Shown here: positions 11,485 to 23,626 of the stretch, piece after piece | How positions within the stretch are numbered: the stretch's first letter is position 1 | Layout of the letters: every line of letters begins with the position of its first letter | From: Aplectana chamaeleonis | Taxonomy: Eukaryota > Nematoda > Chromadorea > Rhabditida > Cosmocercidae | Reading direction: 5' to 3' | Length of the DNA stretch: 64,000 nucleotides | Assembly (NCBI GenBank): GCA_029168955.1 | Contig: JAPDOI010000372.1 | Location: 62,001 to 126,000, forward strand | Program-made: the position numbers and the translations under genes | Notes under the pieces: generated by a model | Told to the model about the DNA's origin: nothing | What the model saw: the letters and a program-made list of their open reading frames with translations, nothing else | Database searches by the model: none

Positions 11485-12395
11485 AATCCGGAAACGGACC
11501 TCATAAATGTGTTCAGCTCCCAAAACTACCCCCCTGAGCTAAGTTTGGGAGAAGACACATTTTCCATACTGTCCAGATTAACAGCGTTTTTGACTTACGG
11601 ATTTTCGGTTGGGCGTTTATTTCTACCGATTAGAGGGCTTTGGAAGCTGATCACGAGTCCGTGGTTTATTAATCGATTTTCCGAAGTTTTCGGCTAATTT
11701 CGTTCGAAGCTTCCCAACGGGGGAAAACTTCGAGGGAAAAGCCAAATGGTTCAAAATGTTCAAAATGCCCATACAACTCTGACAGCTTTGGTGCTTAGCT
11801 AAAAGGAATTATACGGAATGCGCATAGTCTGTACTTTAGATTTTGTATCAAATTTCGGCTCGAAAGCCACCAGGTTTGTCTGAGAGCTCGAAAAAAAAGA
11901 TCAGAAGATCAGGAGCAATGCGAGAGTGCAGAAGTTATTGGAGTCGAGAATCTTCCGCGTTTCGAAACCGGCGCTCGCCGGCATTCGAATTGCACTTTAA
12001 GTGAATTAAAGCTTATCTCTACCGTTATATCATCTCTAGTCGGCCGGCAAATTGGATTTCGAGTTATTTTCCCTCGTGGATGAGCGCAATGTGGGGATAC
12101 AGTTGTTCTGAAGTCAATTCATAGTTGATATTCTCTGGCAGAAGCCGATCCATAGTTTAAATAAACTTGCTTCTAGCTAAATTAGTAAAATTAAAGTTGA
12201 TTTTGCTGGTGATTGCTGGGAATCAAGTAATCCAAAAAGTTCTGAGTGATCCCTAACTTTCTCAAATGTTGATTCCAACTATAAAGCTGATACAAAAATG
12301 ATTACGGTTTTGCGAAAAAGTGATGTTTCCCCTCTGTCTTAGCCATTTGATAATGCATTCGAAATCTAATTTCTTCCCCTAACCTAAGCTTCCTA
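11485..12395. other. No gene seen
   Basis: Continues the compositional style of the preceding module up to about 11.8 kb. After that I see nothing specific. Confidence 0.35.
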
Positions 12396-12399
12396 ACTC

Positions 12400-13080
12400 T
12401 TCTCGCGTAACTTGCTTTTAGTATTCTGTATTTCAATAAAGAGTGTGGTCGTAGGAGTGAATAATTATATGTATCTGCCGATACTCTTCTTCTTTTGAGT
12501 CGCCTAATCTATAACATTCGACCTCTATTAGCGCTAGATGACAGCACACACAAGGACTAGCAGGATTCCTTCAAAAGAGCTTCGGTTTTTTTTTCTGGAA
12601 AAATAATTTGTGCGATTTCTAGTTTATGCGAATGCTCTAAGCCCCTTGTCCACAAGGTTTGTGATTGAGTAGTACAAGCAAAACCCTATTCAGCACTATT
12701 TGTTTTGCGAATTATCTATTATACTTTCGAATAATCTACGAATTTCGAAAAAAAAAACAATTTTGATCCACTGAATTGTCTTGGCAATATAAAGACTTTC
12801 AATGAGGGGATTGCTTGTAGTACCCAAGAATGAAATTTGGCTAAGCAGGCCACTGCATATAAAAACATTTTCAAAGAATTATACTTTTGAAATATGCTGA
12901 AGTTGCTCTTGTGAGGGTATTCCGAGAGCCCTTGTGGGTGCTATTATCTGGTGCTAGTAGAGGTCAAATCATCAAAGAAAGATTAGCCGATTGAAAGGAG
13001 ACGAGTATCGACAAATATAATTGCTCAGCACTGCGACCACACTCATCAAAATGATAAAAAGTTTTACAAATCGCAATTAT
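12400..13080. mobile_element. Foldback element of about 680 bp
   Basis: The left arm 12430-12700 (GAGTGTGGTCG, GATACTC, GTCGCCTAATCT, GACCTCTATTAGC, GTAGTACAAGCAA) is mirrored by the complement of 12790-13065. The arms are diverged but collinear, meeting near 12750. No ORF is present. The ends are approximate. Confidence 0.8.
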
Positions 13081-13109
13081 GTTTTTGCTTCAGCAGTATA
13101 CATCAACCC

Positions 13110-13192
13110 ATCTCATTCATTTTTTATTCATTTGTTTATAGATTTATTCATCTATTTATTTATTTATTTATTCGTTCATTTATTCATTAATA
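13110..13192 (+). repeat. ATTT-rich simple repeat
   Basis: Runs of TTTATTCATTTATTTA. The frame across it gives a Phe/Ile/Leu-rich peptide with no value. Confidence 0.85.
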
Positions 13193-13376
13193 CGAGGAAA
13201 ACTACGCGAGAAAAACAACGGTTGTCAAGAAAACGTCCGGGAAAATGTCTAAAAGCAATACACCATAGAACGTTAAATGTGGCGTTAGATAGGAAGAAAA
13301 CAGAATAATATGTACGACATTGAACATTAGCGAGATAGGCACTAAACGGAGCAGTATCTGTCTACAAGCCTCTTAA

Positions 13377-13862
13377 AGGCAGTGTACACGATAAAAACCA
13401 TGTCTGATTTTTTGGTGGAGATCGGCAGTTGTGAGGCCTAGCGGAACCCTAACGTCGAAAAAACTAAGAAAAATAAGCTCGGAACGGTTCCCTACGGCCC
13501 CAAAGTTGGACACCCGTCAGCTCGTCACCCCCAGATGCACTTTCCACGCCTACCGACGTGAACAAATGAATGCTCGAGATTGTGAGACGAGCGATGGTTT
13601 CCGATCAGAAGCCCCGTTCTTCCCTTCATTCTCAACTTCTCTCTTCACTCCGTTCAGCTCGCATACATCGGCTGCGAAAGACGGAAATTACAAGCCTCGA
13701 ACAACTCGTCCACCATGTTTCCTTAGCTCAATTTTTGACGGACCATAACTCCGTTCCCTGAAGGTCTTGTGCGATTTCAGAGATATCATTGGAATCAGCA
13801 TGGGGCCGTTTTCAAGAAAGGCAAAAAAAACAGAAAAACGATTTCTGTCGTGAACACTGCCT
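13377..13862. mobile_element. TTAA-flanked MITE, subfamily 1, copy A
   Basis: Bounded by TTAA at 13373-13376 and 13863-13866. The ends are inverted: AGGCAGTGTACACGAT on the left and ATCG/GTGAACACTGCCT-type on the right. The interior is nearly shared with 34305-34789, 40581-41061 and, reversed, 50723-51181; common phrases are CTCGCATACAT, CATTCTCAACTTCTCTCTT and CCATAACTCCGTTC. It encodes no protein, so it is non-autonomous. The TTAA target is typical of the piggyBac superfamily, but these ends are not the usual CCC-type. Confidence 0.88.
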
Positions 13863-13869
13863 TTAAACT

Positions 13870-15165
13870 GCTAAATAGAAGTGGGTAATGCATATTTTCT
13901 TAGAAAATTTTGGGAATTCTGATCCTGCTCTTTGAGTGAAAAAGTTTGAACGCGTGTTCCTCCTAGCTTTTGAGAAATGAATTTTGTTCTGCATTCCTCG
14001 TGTGTTTCACAGCAAAGTTGAGTAAAATTGGTCCAGCGGTAATTCAACTTTATCAGTCATCATTTTGAAAAGTATGATAAGATCGTTTCTTTTTCTACGT
14101 ATTGGCGACGAAGAGAGTTTTGGAGTTCTATTTCGAATAGGAGCGAAAGGGATGGTGGCGTAATCATGTCCATGTAGCCTAATCCATAGCTTCCTGGTGA
14201 AACTGTTTTGCACGGCATAAAATTTGTGTGATAATCTTATTTGTTGGCGATTAGAAGAAATAGCCTTCTCTGCGTCTCTACCCCGATTTCGGCCTAAACG
14301 TCCGTCACCCACATTTCAGCGAGCGGTATTGCCGAAATCGAGTAGCAAAGCGTCCTGAGCAAAATCTAATCCGCTGATGGCTGAGCAGGGTTAGGCACCG
14401 AGAACTACGAAAATCTTATTCGTAGGTAACACCCGGAGTTCGACCTCTGTGGCGTGCAAAGCAACGTATTTGGTCCGAAAGTACCGAAATTTGTCGATCG
14501 AGGCGCAACATAAACGCGGCTTCCAGTGATTTTAAGATGGGCTCGGTGGCCCGACATTGTGTGAGCCAGGACCCCCCATCACCACCCTGCCATGAGATCC
14601 AAGGTACACACTTAATGTTTCCTTGCTTCCTAACACTTGGAAGACTTCAAACTTCCATGCAATTTTCTCTGACCAGCAAAAATCCAGTCATTATGGGAAA
14701 AAACCACCCTAGAAATCATAGGTGCAGTGAGGGCCAAACTGTGGCTTGGTGATCACGAGCCACCCTAATCGTCCTTAGGCCACTGAAAAGTCTCGATCCA
14801 GGTTCCGTTCTCTCTCATGCAATCTATTCGACAGTGAACAGATCCTATACAGCTGGAGGAGAGATGTCTATCCACCTCATCGAGGCAAACATTTTTTTTT
14901 GTCATCCAAGGAGATTCCTTGCGGTCATGCGTAGACCTTGAAGTTACTCAAAATGTTGTTCACAACGCTGCACATTTGGTTCATCTTTCAGGCGACTTTT
15001 TGTTGTTCCATCGTGTCATACAGTCCGCTTGGATCGCATCGATACTTCATGTTCCTAGTTGAGCTTTGGCACATACTCGGTGCACGTATGTTATAACAAA
15101 TGTTTGTGCCAACTGCCAGGTACCAGTACGATCCGCGCCGTTTGTATGTAAAGTGTGACCGAATG
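13870..15165. other. No gene; possible tRNA-derived SINE head at 14.38 kb
   Basis: The only signal is TGGCTGAGCAGG near 14378, a good pol III A-box, followed about 50 bp on by AGTTCGACCTC, a fair B-box. A 7-bp stem with a 7-base loop (CTACGAA/TTCGTAG) lies between them. No acceptor stem closes it, so it is at best a SINE head rather than a tRNA gene. Confidence 0.35.
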
Positions 15166-15169
15166 AGAA

Positions 15170-15405
15170 TGGCGGGCCACCCGGCCGGCGGGCTTGGACG
15201 AGTGTTGGATTTCAGCGACGGGCGGCCCCTCTCCCCCTCCCCCCGTCAGCAGAGCTGATTGATCGGCGCAGTGCTTGCTGCCAGCCGGTGCCGGCCCCGT
15301 CCGTAGTCGGTTGCGGAGGCCCCTCCTCGCATGCCCGCCCGAGAGCGGCGACTCCAGCGCCCGCCTGCCAAGCACGCCGGCCGCATGGGCGCCCATTCTC
15401 ATTCG
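15170..15405. other. GC-rich block of unknown identity
   Basis: A block of about 240 bp far richer in G and C than its surroundings. It has overlapping open frames on both strands caused by composition. I see no domain. Confidence 0.4.
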
Positions 15406-15410
15406 AACGC

Positions 15411-15705
15411 ACCTTACTGTGCTTCTCTGGGCCAAATTCCCGTCCGCAATCGCGTCTAGCCACGATTTGCGGCCGCGCGCATCCGAGTCGGAAAAGTTTC
15501 CAGTGCCGCAGCCCCCGATCAGTTGACTCTAGATGGGTTTTGGAAACTGGAAATTAAACGAAATTTGAGAAAACTGTTTAACAAAGCCATATTGAGTTGG
15601 CTTTGGCGCTGGAAGCTCGACTGAATCCAGAGCGTGCGGCCGCAAAGCGTGTCGAGACGCAGTTGTGGACCGGAATTTGGCCCAGATAAGCACAGTACCT
15701 CGGGC
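15411..15705. repeat. Inverted-repeat element of about 295 bp
   Basis: TACTGTGCTTCTCTGGGCC, AATCGCGTCTAG and TTTGCGGCCGC on the left are mirrored by GCGGCCGCAAAGCG, GTCGAGACGCAG and GGCCCAGATAAGCACAGTAC on the right. It looks like a palindromic MITE. Confidence 0.75.
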
Positions 15706-15801
15706 GGTGATATGCGCTTTCTTTCACTCGAAAAGCATGAAGCAGCTAGACGCTTTGATGAATCGTCTGCCTGATTCGATTCTATGTATTCGCCTACTTA
15801 A

Positions 15802-16432
15802 AGGCAGCATACACGCTCAGAAACATGGATGAGATAACAGCATAAATAGGACCGCCTGGCCCCTACCATGTCGTCAACGGCGTTTGAAGTGCTGAAAACC
15901 ATCCAGGTTGACAGGATTCGAGCATCTCCGTCTCGAAAGCCTGTGGAACCCCACCCCTGCGAATAACAGAATGAGGAGTGGAGCATGTGAAAGCATTAGA
16001 TAACTTAGAGTGATAGCACTATCAAATGGGAGTCTACGAGAGAAACGGCTTGATTCACCTGAATATAACATGTCTGTTTGCTGATGAAATGCTCCATTTT
16101 ATAAGCCAGCCAAAGTAAGGCGGCATCCTTGAAAGTGGATGGAACTTAATCGGTATGTAAACAAGTTATAATCAGGGAAATCAAGCTGTTTCTCTCGTAG
16201 ACTCTCATTTGATAGTGCTATCACTCTAGATTATCAAATGCATCCACATGCCTCATTCTACATTCTGTTATTCGTAGGGGTGGGGTTCCACAGGCTTTCG
16301 AGACGGGAATGCTCGAATTCTGTCAACCTGGATGGTTTTCAGCGCTTCAAACGCCGTTGACGACATGGTAGGGGCCAGGCGGTCCTATTTATGCTGTTAT
16401 CTCAACCATGTTTCTGAGCGTGTATACTGCCT
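15802..16432. mobile_element. TTAA-flanked long-arm palindrome, copy B
   Basis: Flanked by TTAA at 15798-15801 and 16433-16436. Ends are AGGCAGCATACACGCTCAG and its near-perfect mirror. The arms stay highly similar for about 250 bp (for example CCATCCAGGTTGACAG against CTGTCAACCTGGATGG), leaving a centre near 16060-16190. It shares target and end motif with copies A, C, E, F and G but has a different interior. Confidence 0.9.
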
Positions 16433-16436
16433 TTAA

Positions 16437-16822
16437 GTCGTAATGATTCGGTATCATTCATAGATAGATACACGCACTGGGTTTACAATGTGGACCTATA
16501 AATCAGACATGGGGTATAATATAGTTCCTCGCTCCATGACAGGAAGTCGGGCTCGAAGTCATCCGATCGATAGCTATCTTCCTTTCGTTTTCCCGCGCCC
16601 GAATTCCCCCGCCAGCAGCGTCGCGGCTTCCGGTTTCAATTACACACAATAGTTAGTTAATTTTTCCAGACAATGAGAATATGAGCGCAAAGCTTTTCGA
16701 ATATGCTCAATCGAATGCGATTAGGTGCAGTGCCTGAGATTTGGTGCTTCACAAAAATTTTGCGATTCTAAGGGTGGCTCTGCATATAATTATGAGAAGG
16801 CAGTGCTCACAACGAGGTTTCC
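16437..16822. other. No recognisable feature
   Basis: Unique-looking sequence without exon, RNA or repeat signals. A lone AAGGCAGTGCTCAC phrase at 16798 resembles the neighbouring MITE end. Confidence 0.4.
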
Positions 16823-16826
16823 TTAA

Positions 16827-18730
<1,904 letters not shown>

Positions 18731-18755
18731 ACAACCGGCAAATCAACATCAAGGC

Positions 18756-18805
18756 GAAATTGTGGTGAGCGCGAAGCGCTCACCAGATTTGGCTTTGATT
18801 AGCCA
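18756..18805 (+). repeat. Perfect hairpin shared with 31.5 kb
   Basis: TGGTGAGCGC-GAA-GCGCTCACCA is a perfect 10-bp stem. About 45 bp including this stem and its flanks (AAATTGTGG and GATTTGGCTTTGAT) reappear reversed at 31460-31512. It looks like the end of, or a minimal form of, a dispersed element. Confidence 0.7.
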
Positions 18806-18809
18806 TCGC

Positions 18810-19330
18810 GCAACCCCCTGATCTCAGTATCAGGGTCCGGAGTAAACGTAGGAAGACCGTTCTTTTTGCATTTAATATACTTCAGAAGGCTGAATAACTG
18901 TTCAAAAATGGTCCGGATTGGTTACCTGAGATTCGAGAAAAATTGTCAAAACCACGTGAATTTGGTCGAAAAGGTTCATCTCCTTTTTTTTATTCAGTTG
19001 GCTTTCACGATCTTGTTGGAACACTTATCGTTGAGCTAAGGAGCTTATTTTTGGTAAGAAAGTTGGTTATGATTGCACCTAGCTCCTGTCAAATTTTGAA
19101 GTTTGTAGCTAAATTTTTGTGGAACCTCAAAATCGAGGGTCAGGAAAGACAAAAACACGTAAACATGTTATTACAAACCATCCGACGTTTACTCATTCGT
19201 AAAAATGAACTAATGAAATAAACACCGTTACTGATAGGCTTTTGCTCAGAATTGAACGCTCCCTGAGACGGGGCAACGCTTCAATCAATACGGCGGGATC
19301 TCGGAAGTACTTTCTGGACCGCCGCACGGT
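18810..19330. other. No gene seen between the PLE RT and the minisatellite
   Basis: An open frame of about 90 residues at 18943-19221 shows no recognisable motif. The stretch is part of the DNA separating the two PLE halves. Confidence 0.35.
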
Positions 19331-19334
19331 GTGA

Positions 19335-19633
19335 CTCACAAGTGAGCCACAGAACGCCGTAGATACTGTGTGGGACCCCAGTACGAGTGCGCAAGACGCC
19401 GTAGAAAGTGTGCGGGTCCCAAGTGTGTGTGCGCAGAACGTTGCAGAAAGTTTGTGGGACCCAAATGAGGGTGCGCGGGACGCCGTAGAAAATGTATGGG
19501 ACCTAAATGAGAGTGCGCCGGACACCGTAGAAAGTGTGCGGGACCCAAGTGGGAGTGCGCCGAACGCTGCAGAAAGTGTGTGGGACCCGAATAAGAGTGG
19601 TCGGACGCCATAGAAAGTGTGCGGGACCCAAAT
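19335..19633 (+). repeat. 42-bp minisatellite, array 1
   Basis: Tandem units of about 42 bp built as GACGCCGTAGAAAGTGTG then GGGACCCAAATGAGAGTGCG with variations. About seven units are visible. Repeat-derived ORFs occur on both strands. The same unit family forms arrays 2, 3 and 4. Confidence 0.92.
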
Positions 19634-19634
19634 G

Positions 19635-19936
19635 CAAGCACGCCCATGCCGATCGTTTTTTCCGCGGGGCTACCGTAACCATTCTTGAACAAAACATGAT
19701 AACGAGCGATAACACACGCTCATAACATGTGGGGTATAAAAAGGCAGAGGAGCGGTATGCATTCATTCACACACCGCTCTTCGAGAAGCCGCTGGGAAGT
19801 GGCTAAGGAGTTCGATATTGTACGAACATGATTGTTGGCTAATACGATGTGCTCATATCCAAGCTGACACATGTAAAATTTTTAAAGGAGGGTTACGGTA
19901 GCCCTGCGGAAAAAATGATCGGCAGGAGCGTGCTTG
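19635..19936. mobile_element. Inverted-repeat unit with TATA box and stem-loop, copy 1
   Basis: Inverted arms of about 46 bp at 19635-19680 and 19891-19936 share GCCGATC-TTTTTTCCGC and GGGCTACCGTAACC. Between them is GTATAAAAAGGCAG at 19734, followed about 15 bp later by AGCGGT ... ACACACCGCT, which can fold. The same TATA plus stem-loop order, with the same GGTTACGGTAGCCC end, occurs at 28735-29214. It lies between two 42-bp arrays. The function is unknown: it may be the promoter of a small structured RNA or a relic of a mobile element. Confidence 0.6.
19734..19741 (+). promoter_or_regulatory. TATA-box-like motif
   Basis: GTATAAAAAGG is embedded in a block of about 55 bp conserved with 29031-29085 (GTATAAAAG). 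The conservation of position relative to the stem-loop supports a core promoter. No coding sequence follows. Confidence 0.45.
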
Positions 19937-19939
19937 TGA

Positions 19940-20165
19940 CCCAAATGGTGTACGCAGAACGCCGTAGAAAGTGTGTGGGACCCAAATAACAGTACGTCGG
20001 ACGCCGTAGAAAGTATGTGGGACCCAAATGAGAGTGCGCCGGACGCCGAAGGAAGTGTGTGGGACCCAAATGAGAGTGCGCCGGACGCCGTAAGAAGTGT
20101 GCGGGACACAAATGGGTGTACGCATAACGCCGTAGAAAGTGTGCAGGACATCAGTGGGAGTGTGC
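19940..20165 (+). repeat. 42-bp minisatellite, array 2
   Basis: Five or so units of the array 1 family (GCCGTAGAAAGTGTGTGGG then ACCCAAATGAGAGTGCGCCG), in the same orientation as array 1 although the element between them is an inverted repeat. Confidence 0.92.
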
Positions 20166-20275
20166 ACGAGGTCATGCAAGGCAGGGCATCAGTGGGTTTA
20201 CTTTGAATTAACACGATCAGGCATAAATCTTATTAGAAAGGGAGCCTTTAGGAAAAATAAGTAAAATTCCTGGAA

Positions 20276-20940
20276 GTTAAGGTTCCTGGCAAAAGTAAAG
20301 ATTTGGCATGGCTATTTTTTCAAAAAATTAGAAATATACTCACTTAAAAGGGGAAGGTAAAGAAAATGAAAAAGGTTTTGAAATATTCCTGAGAACGATT
20401 TGGCGTAGAATGATTTGATTTTTGGGAAATATAGTGAAATAGTTGAAAGTATGATTTGGCAGTCGAGTTTGAACCAACTATTCATAAGAGTTGTGCAAAA
20501 CGAGAGATCGCATTGTATGAACTTATCCGTAGAACATATCGAAGCAACATCACGCGTGATAAGGCAAGCAGTAAAAGCTCGTTCGGGAGCCGAAATGCCG
20601 CGGTCTTCACGTATTAAGTAAAGTAAAATCAACTGTTTGTTCCATATCGCGCGTGATTTTGCTTTGATATGTTCTACGGATAAGCTCATGCAATGCGATC
20701 TCTCGTTTTGCACAACTCTTATCAATAGTTGGTTCAAACTCGACTGCCAAATCATACTTTCAACTATTTCACTACATTTCCCGAAAATCAAATCATTCTA
20801 CGCCAGATCGTTCTCAATGAATATTTCAAAACCTTTTTCATTTTTCTTTACCTTCCCTTTTTAAGTGAGTATATTTCTAATTTTTGAAAAATGGCCATGC
20901 CAAATCTTTACTTTTGCCAGGAACCTAAACTTTCAGGAAT
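20276..20940. mobile_element. 665-bp foldback inside the PLE
   Basis: The ends are ATTCCTGGAAGTTAAGG and its mirror CCTAAACTTTCAGGAAT. The arms of about 300 bp stay closely matched (for example TTGCACAACTCTTAT against ATAAGAGTTGTGCAA). The centre is near 20605. It ends exactly where the PLE endonuclease half resumes, so it inserted in, or next to, the PLE. The ORFs of the two arms are the same sequence on opposite strands. Confidence 0.88.
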
Positions 20941-21484
20941 ATTGCTATGCATTCCGTTTTTCTCTGATACAGTATACTATGCTATCCGACAATGCATCGC
21001 CCGTGCCCAGCTTGACCAGAATGTTAATCTAGTAAACATCCCAAACAGTAACTTCAAGCGTCAGCTGGTGAGAAACAGAATGTATGATACAACCTGCATC
21101 TCGGAGAGCTGCATCATTCGTCCAAACGGAAAAATTGGTGACTGCAGTCAGGTTGGGGTGATACACGAAATAAAATGCCGAACATGCAATGTAGTATGCA
21201 TAGGAGAAACTGGAAGATCATTAGCGGTACGTTTAAAGAAACAACTGGCAGGGAAAAGGTGCAACGATCCACGAACACCGCTCGGGAGACATAAGGTGGA
21301 GGAGCACAACGGTGCCGATTACGATGTGGCTTGTAGGATTCTGGCTTGTGAACGCGAAATATCAGCGAGAATGTCATTAGAGGCCCTATGGATACATGCA
21401 AACGACCCGTTCATGAATAGCAGATCTGAGCGTCCCGCAATCACGAGTGATCTCTTGCCGTTTGCACAGCACTGTGAGCTATAG
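20941..21484 (+). pseudogene. Penelope-like GIY-YIG endonuclease domain
   Basis: From about 20945 the frame reads GILLCIPFFSDTVYYAIRQC and then a segment with KCRTCNVVCIGETGRSLAVR, RLKKQLAGKR and later EALWIHAND, ending at TAG 21482-21484. The Cys pair followed by IGETGRSL and the conserved Arg are characteristic of the Penelope-type GIY-YIG endonuclease, which nicks target DNA for target-primed reverse transcription. The ORF appears to start at 20891, but its first residues belong to the inserted foldback. This half is intact in frame but has lost its link to the RT half. Confidence 0.88.
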
Positions 21485-21697
21485 CCACCATCAGACTCAC
21501 AGAGGCGTTCATTCGCGCACACTGGATCTACTCACAACGGTAGTGGCGGAGCCCCGCTCAACGGTGGAGTGACGTGGTGGGTTGGTCTGATCCTATTTGA
21601 GCGCACCTGTGTGGCTCCTCACAGCAACTCAGAACTTCTGGCGAGGAGGAGGCGCTTGATAGGGTAAATCACAAATAATATAATGCTCGAAGCACTC

Positions 21698-21741
21698 TTT
21701 AGGCCTCTGAAGAGGACGTCAGTCGAAACGTCAGGCCAAAA
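21698..21741 (+). ncRNA. Hammerhead-ribozyme-like motif of the PLE 3' region
   Basis: Order of elements: GGCCT (21702-21706), core CTGAAGA (21707-21713), a short stem GGAC-GTCA-GTC (21714-21724), core GAAAC (21725-21729), GTC cleavage-site triplet, then AGGCC (21733-21737), which pairs with the first strand as stem I. Penelope-like elements are known to carry minimal hammerheads of this kind. ACGT around GAAACGTC is self-complementary, which would suit helix III pairing in a dimer. Stem II is short and imperfect, so activity is uncertain. Confidence 0.7.
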
Positions 21742-21784
21742 ATAAATCATTCCATCAAACAACCTCGTTTGGCATAAGAGTAAT

Positions 21785-22011
<227 letters not shown>

Positions 22012-22309
22012 TTGGAGCGCATCTAGTGTAGGTACAAGAGGCGCCTATGTAATGTGCACCAGAGATGTGCGGAATTTTCTGTTTTCTGTCTTTCTGCCCA
22101 TTTTCGGCCTTTGTTTTCTGTAAAAATAGGCAAAGATTGGAGAGAAAACAGAAAAATGTAAACCGCGATTTGTAGCAGGATTGCCCTAGTAAAAAGTGGC
22201 CGGATTTATCAAAGCCAAACCGATAGGTTAAGGGTGTACTTCACCAAGGCTCTCTGCAGTTCCCCACGCTACACACTTTTATCTTGATGTAGTGGTTATC
22301 CATCTCAGA

Positions 22310-23045
22310 TAATAACACCGGCTGAGCGGGCGGAGAAGTAGGGTCGCCGGCTGAGCGGGCGGGGCGGAACGTCTTACCGGCTGAGTGGGCTGGCATGCGT
22401 TTCACCGGCTGAGGGGCATGGCTTTACCGGGTCAGCGGGCGGACATAAATCTACGGCGGAGCATGTCACCGGCTGATCGGGCAGACATAGCATTACCGGC
22501 TGAGGGGCATGGCTTCACGGGCTGAGCGGCCAGACATTGATCAATGGCGGAGCATATCACCGGCTGATCGGGCAGACACTAAAGCGGACCAGGCTCATGT
22601 ACGGCGCGGGCGAAATGGGCTTCGAGGTGATTCGGGTGTTGGCATTCGAACGGGTGGTCATCCACACGATTAGGATCTTCGACCACTCACCCCTTACGGT
22701 TCGTTGTGACCGTGGGGACGTGACAGCGGGTCAATTCATGATTTTTGAAGCGCGTAAGGCCTGCCACTTCAGAAATGAAACGCAAGCCTCGAACTTGCTG
22801 GGGATTTGGGAGAGCCTACTAGGGGCTTTATCTACAGTTGCAGATCGATATCATTCACGTGGTAAGCAAGTAATATCGGCGGAGCGGACCTCCTTTTACC
22901 GGCTGAAGGGGCAGTGAACGCGGTGTGAGGGGCCACCACTTGCCGGCTGAGCGCTCCACCATTTACCGGCTGAGGGGGCAGTGAATACCGGGGCTCGCCC
23001 GGGTACAATGTTTAGTCAGCCGGTATTGCTCTGCCCTCAGCCGGC
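22310..23045 (+). repeat. ACCGGCTGAGCGGGC minisatellite
   Basis: The core ACCGGCTGAGCGGGC and variants (CCGGCTGATCGGGCAG, CCGGCTGAGGGGCATGG) recur at irregular 25- to 45-bp spacing, densest at 22310-22580 and again at 22895-23045, where one copy is inverted. A frame of about 125 residues at 22537-22917 runs through it and has no recognisable domain. Confidence 0.8.
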
Positions 23046-23061
23046 GTTACTGCCTGAGATT

Positions 23062-23350
23062 AGGTGCGTGTGGCGTGGCGGGAGGAAGCGCTGCTGTTCG
23101 CTGTACGCGGTCGGGTTCTGATCCCCGCCGAGGTAAACCAAACCAACTATCTCTTCGGGGTTCTTTAATTGATAACAGATTCATGTAGGGAGATGACGAA
23201 ACTCACTGGGAAGTCGACTGGCCCCCGCATGCCACTATATAGGCACGAAAACCATTAAAACCTCTACGAATACGACATCGAATGCGCTGCGCTCACCAAT
23301 AGGGATTCAGAAGGCCTTATCTTTATCTTATAGTGGATACCCTTACCCAG
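23062..23350 (+). repeat. tRNA-derived SINE-like segment
   Basis: TGGCGTGGCGGG at 23071-23082 fits a pol III A-box, and GGGTTCTGATCCC at 23113-23125 fits a slightly decayed B-box at the correct tRNA-like spacing. The text around the B-box (CGGTCGGGTTCTGATCCCCG) looks like a T-arm. The downstream tail has no tRNA features. No second copy was found here, and end points are guesses. Confidence 0.45.
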
Positions 23351-23422
23351 AGATTTGCTGTTGACGATCTCTTGTGTATTAAGAATATTAAGCCATTAAT
23401 GCTACTTAACGCCCACTATTCA

Positions 23423-23576
23423 GGGACTGGGGCTGTCTAAACCTCGAGGGAGGAGTTGTCCCGTTTTGCAGTTTGAAACGTCACGCTATTCAACGCGAGC
23501 GAAGTGGTTCCAAGTGGAATAAGAGCCGCGAAAGGAGGGACAACTCCTCTCTCGGTGTGTAGAGGGCCCCTGCCCC
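23423..23576. mobile_element. 154-bp Mutator-like MITE, copy 1
   Basis: Flanked by a perfect 9-bp duplication CACTATTCA at 23414-23422 and 23577-23585. The palindromic ends GGGACTGGGGCT ... GGAGGAGTTGTCCC and the mirror GGGGCAGGGGCC match the copy at 51377-51530 in opposite orientation. Nine-base duplications are characteristic of Mutator-like transposition. Confidence 0.9.
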
Positions 23577-23579
23577 CAC

Positions 23580-23626
23580 TATTCATACCCGCACTGCCTC
23601 GTCGCTTGAGTATGAATAGCTTTTTT
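23580..23626. repeat. CTATTCATAC inverted repeat, minimal copy
   Basis: CTATTCATACC and GAGTATGAATAG enclose about 22 bases. The same terminal motif bounds the larger foldback at 35528-35922. Confidence 0.6.

Noticed and set aside
14375..14455. tRNA gene suggested by A- and B-boxes
   Set aside because: The central 7-bp stem with 7-base loop lacks the conserved U33 and there is no acceptor stem, so at most it is a SINE head.
23470..23490. GAAACGTC resembling a hammerhead core
   Set aside because: There is no CTGANGA core or stem I partner nearby, and it lies in the middle of the 154-bp MITE.
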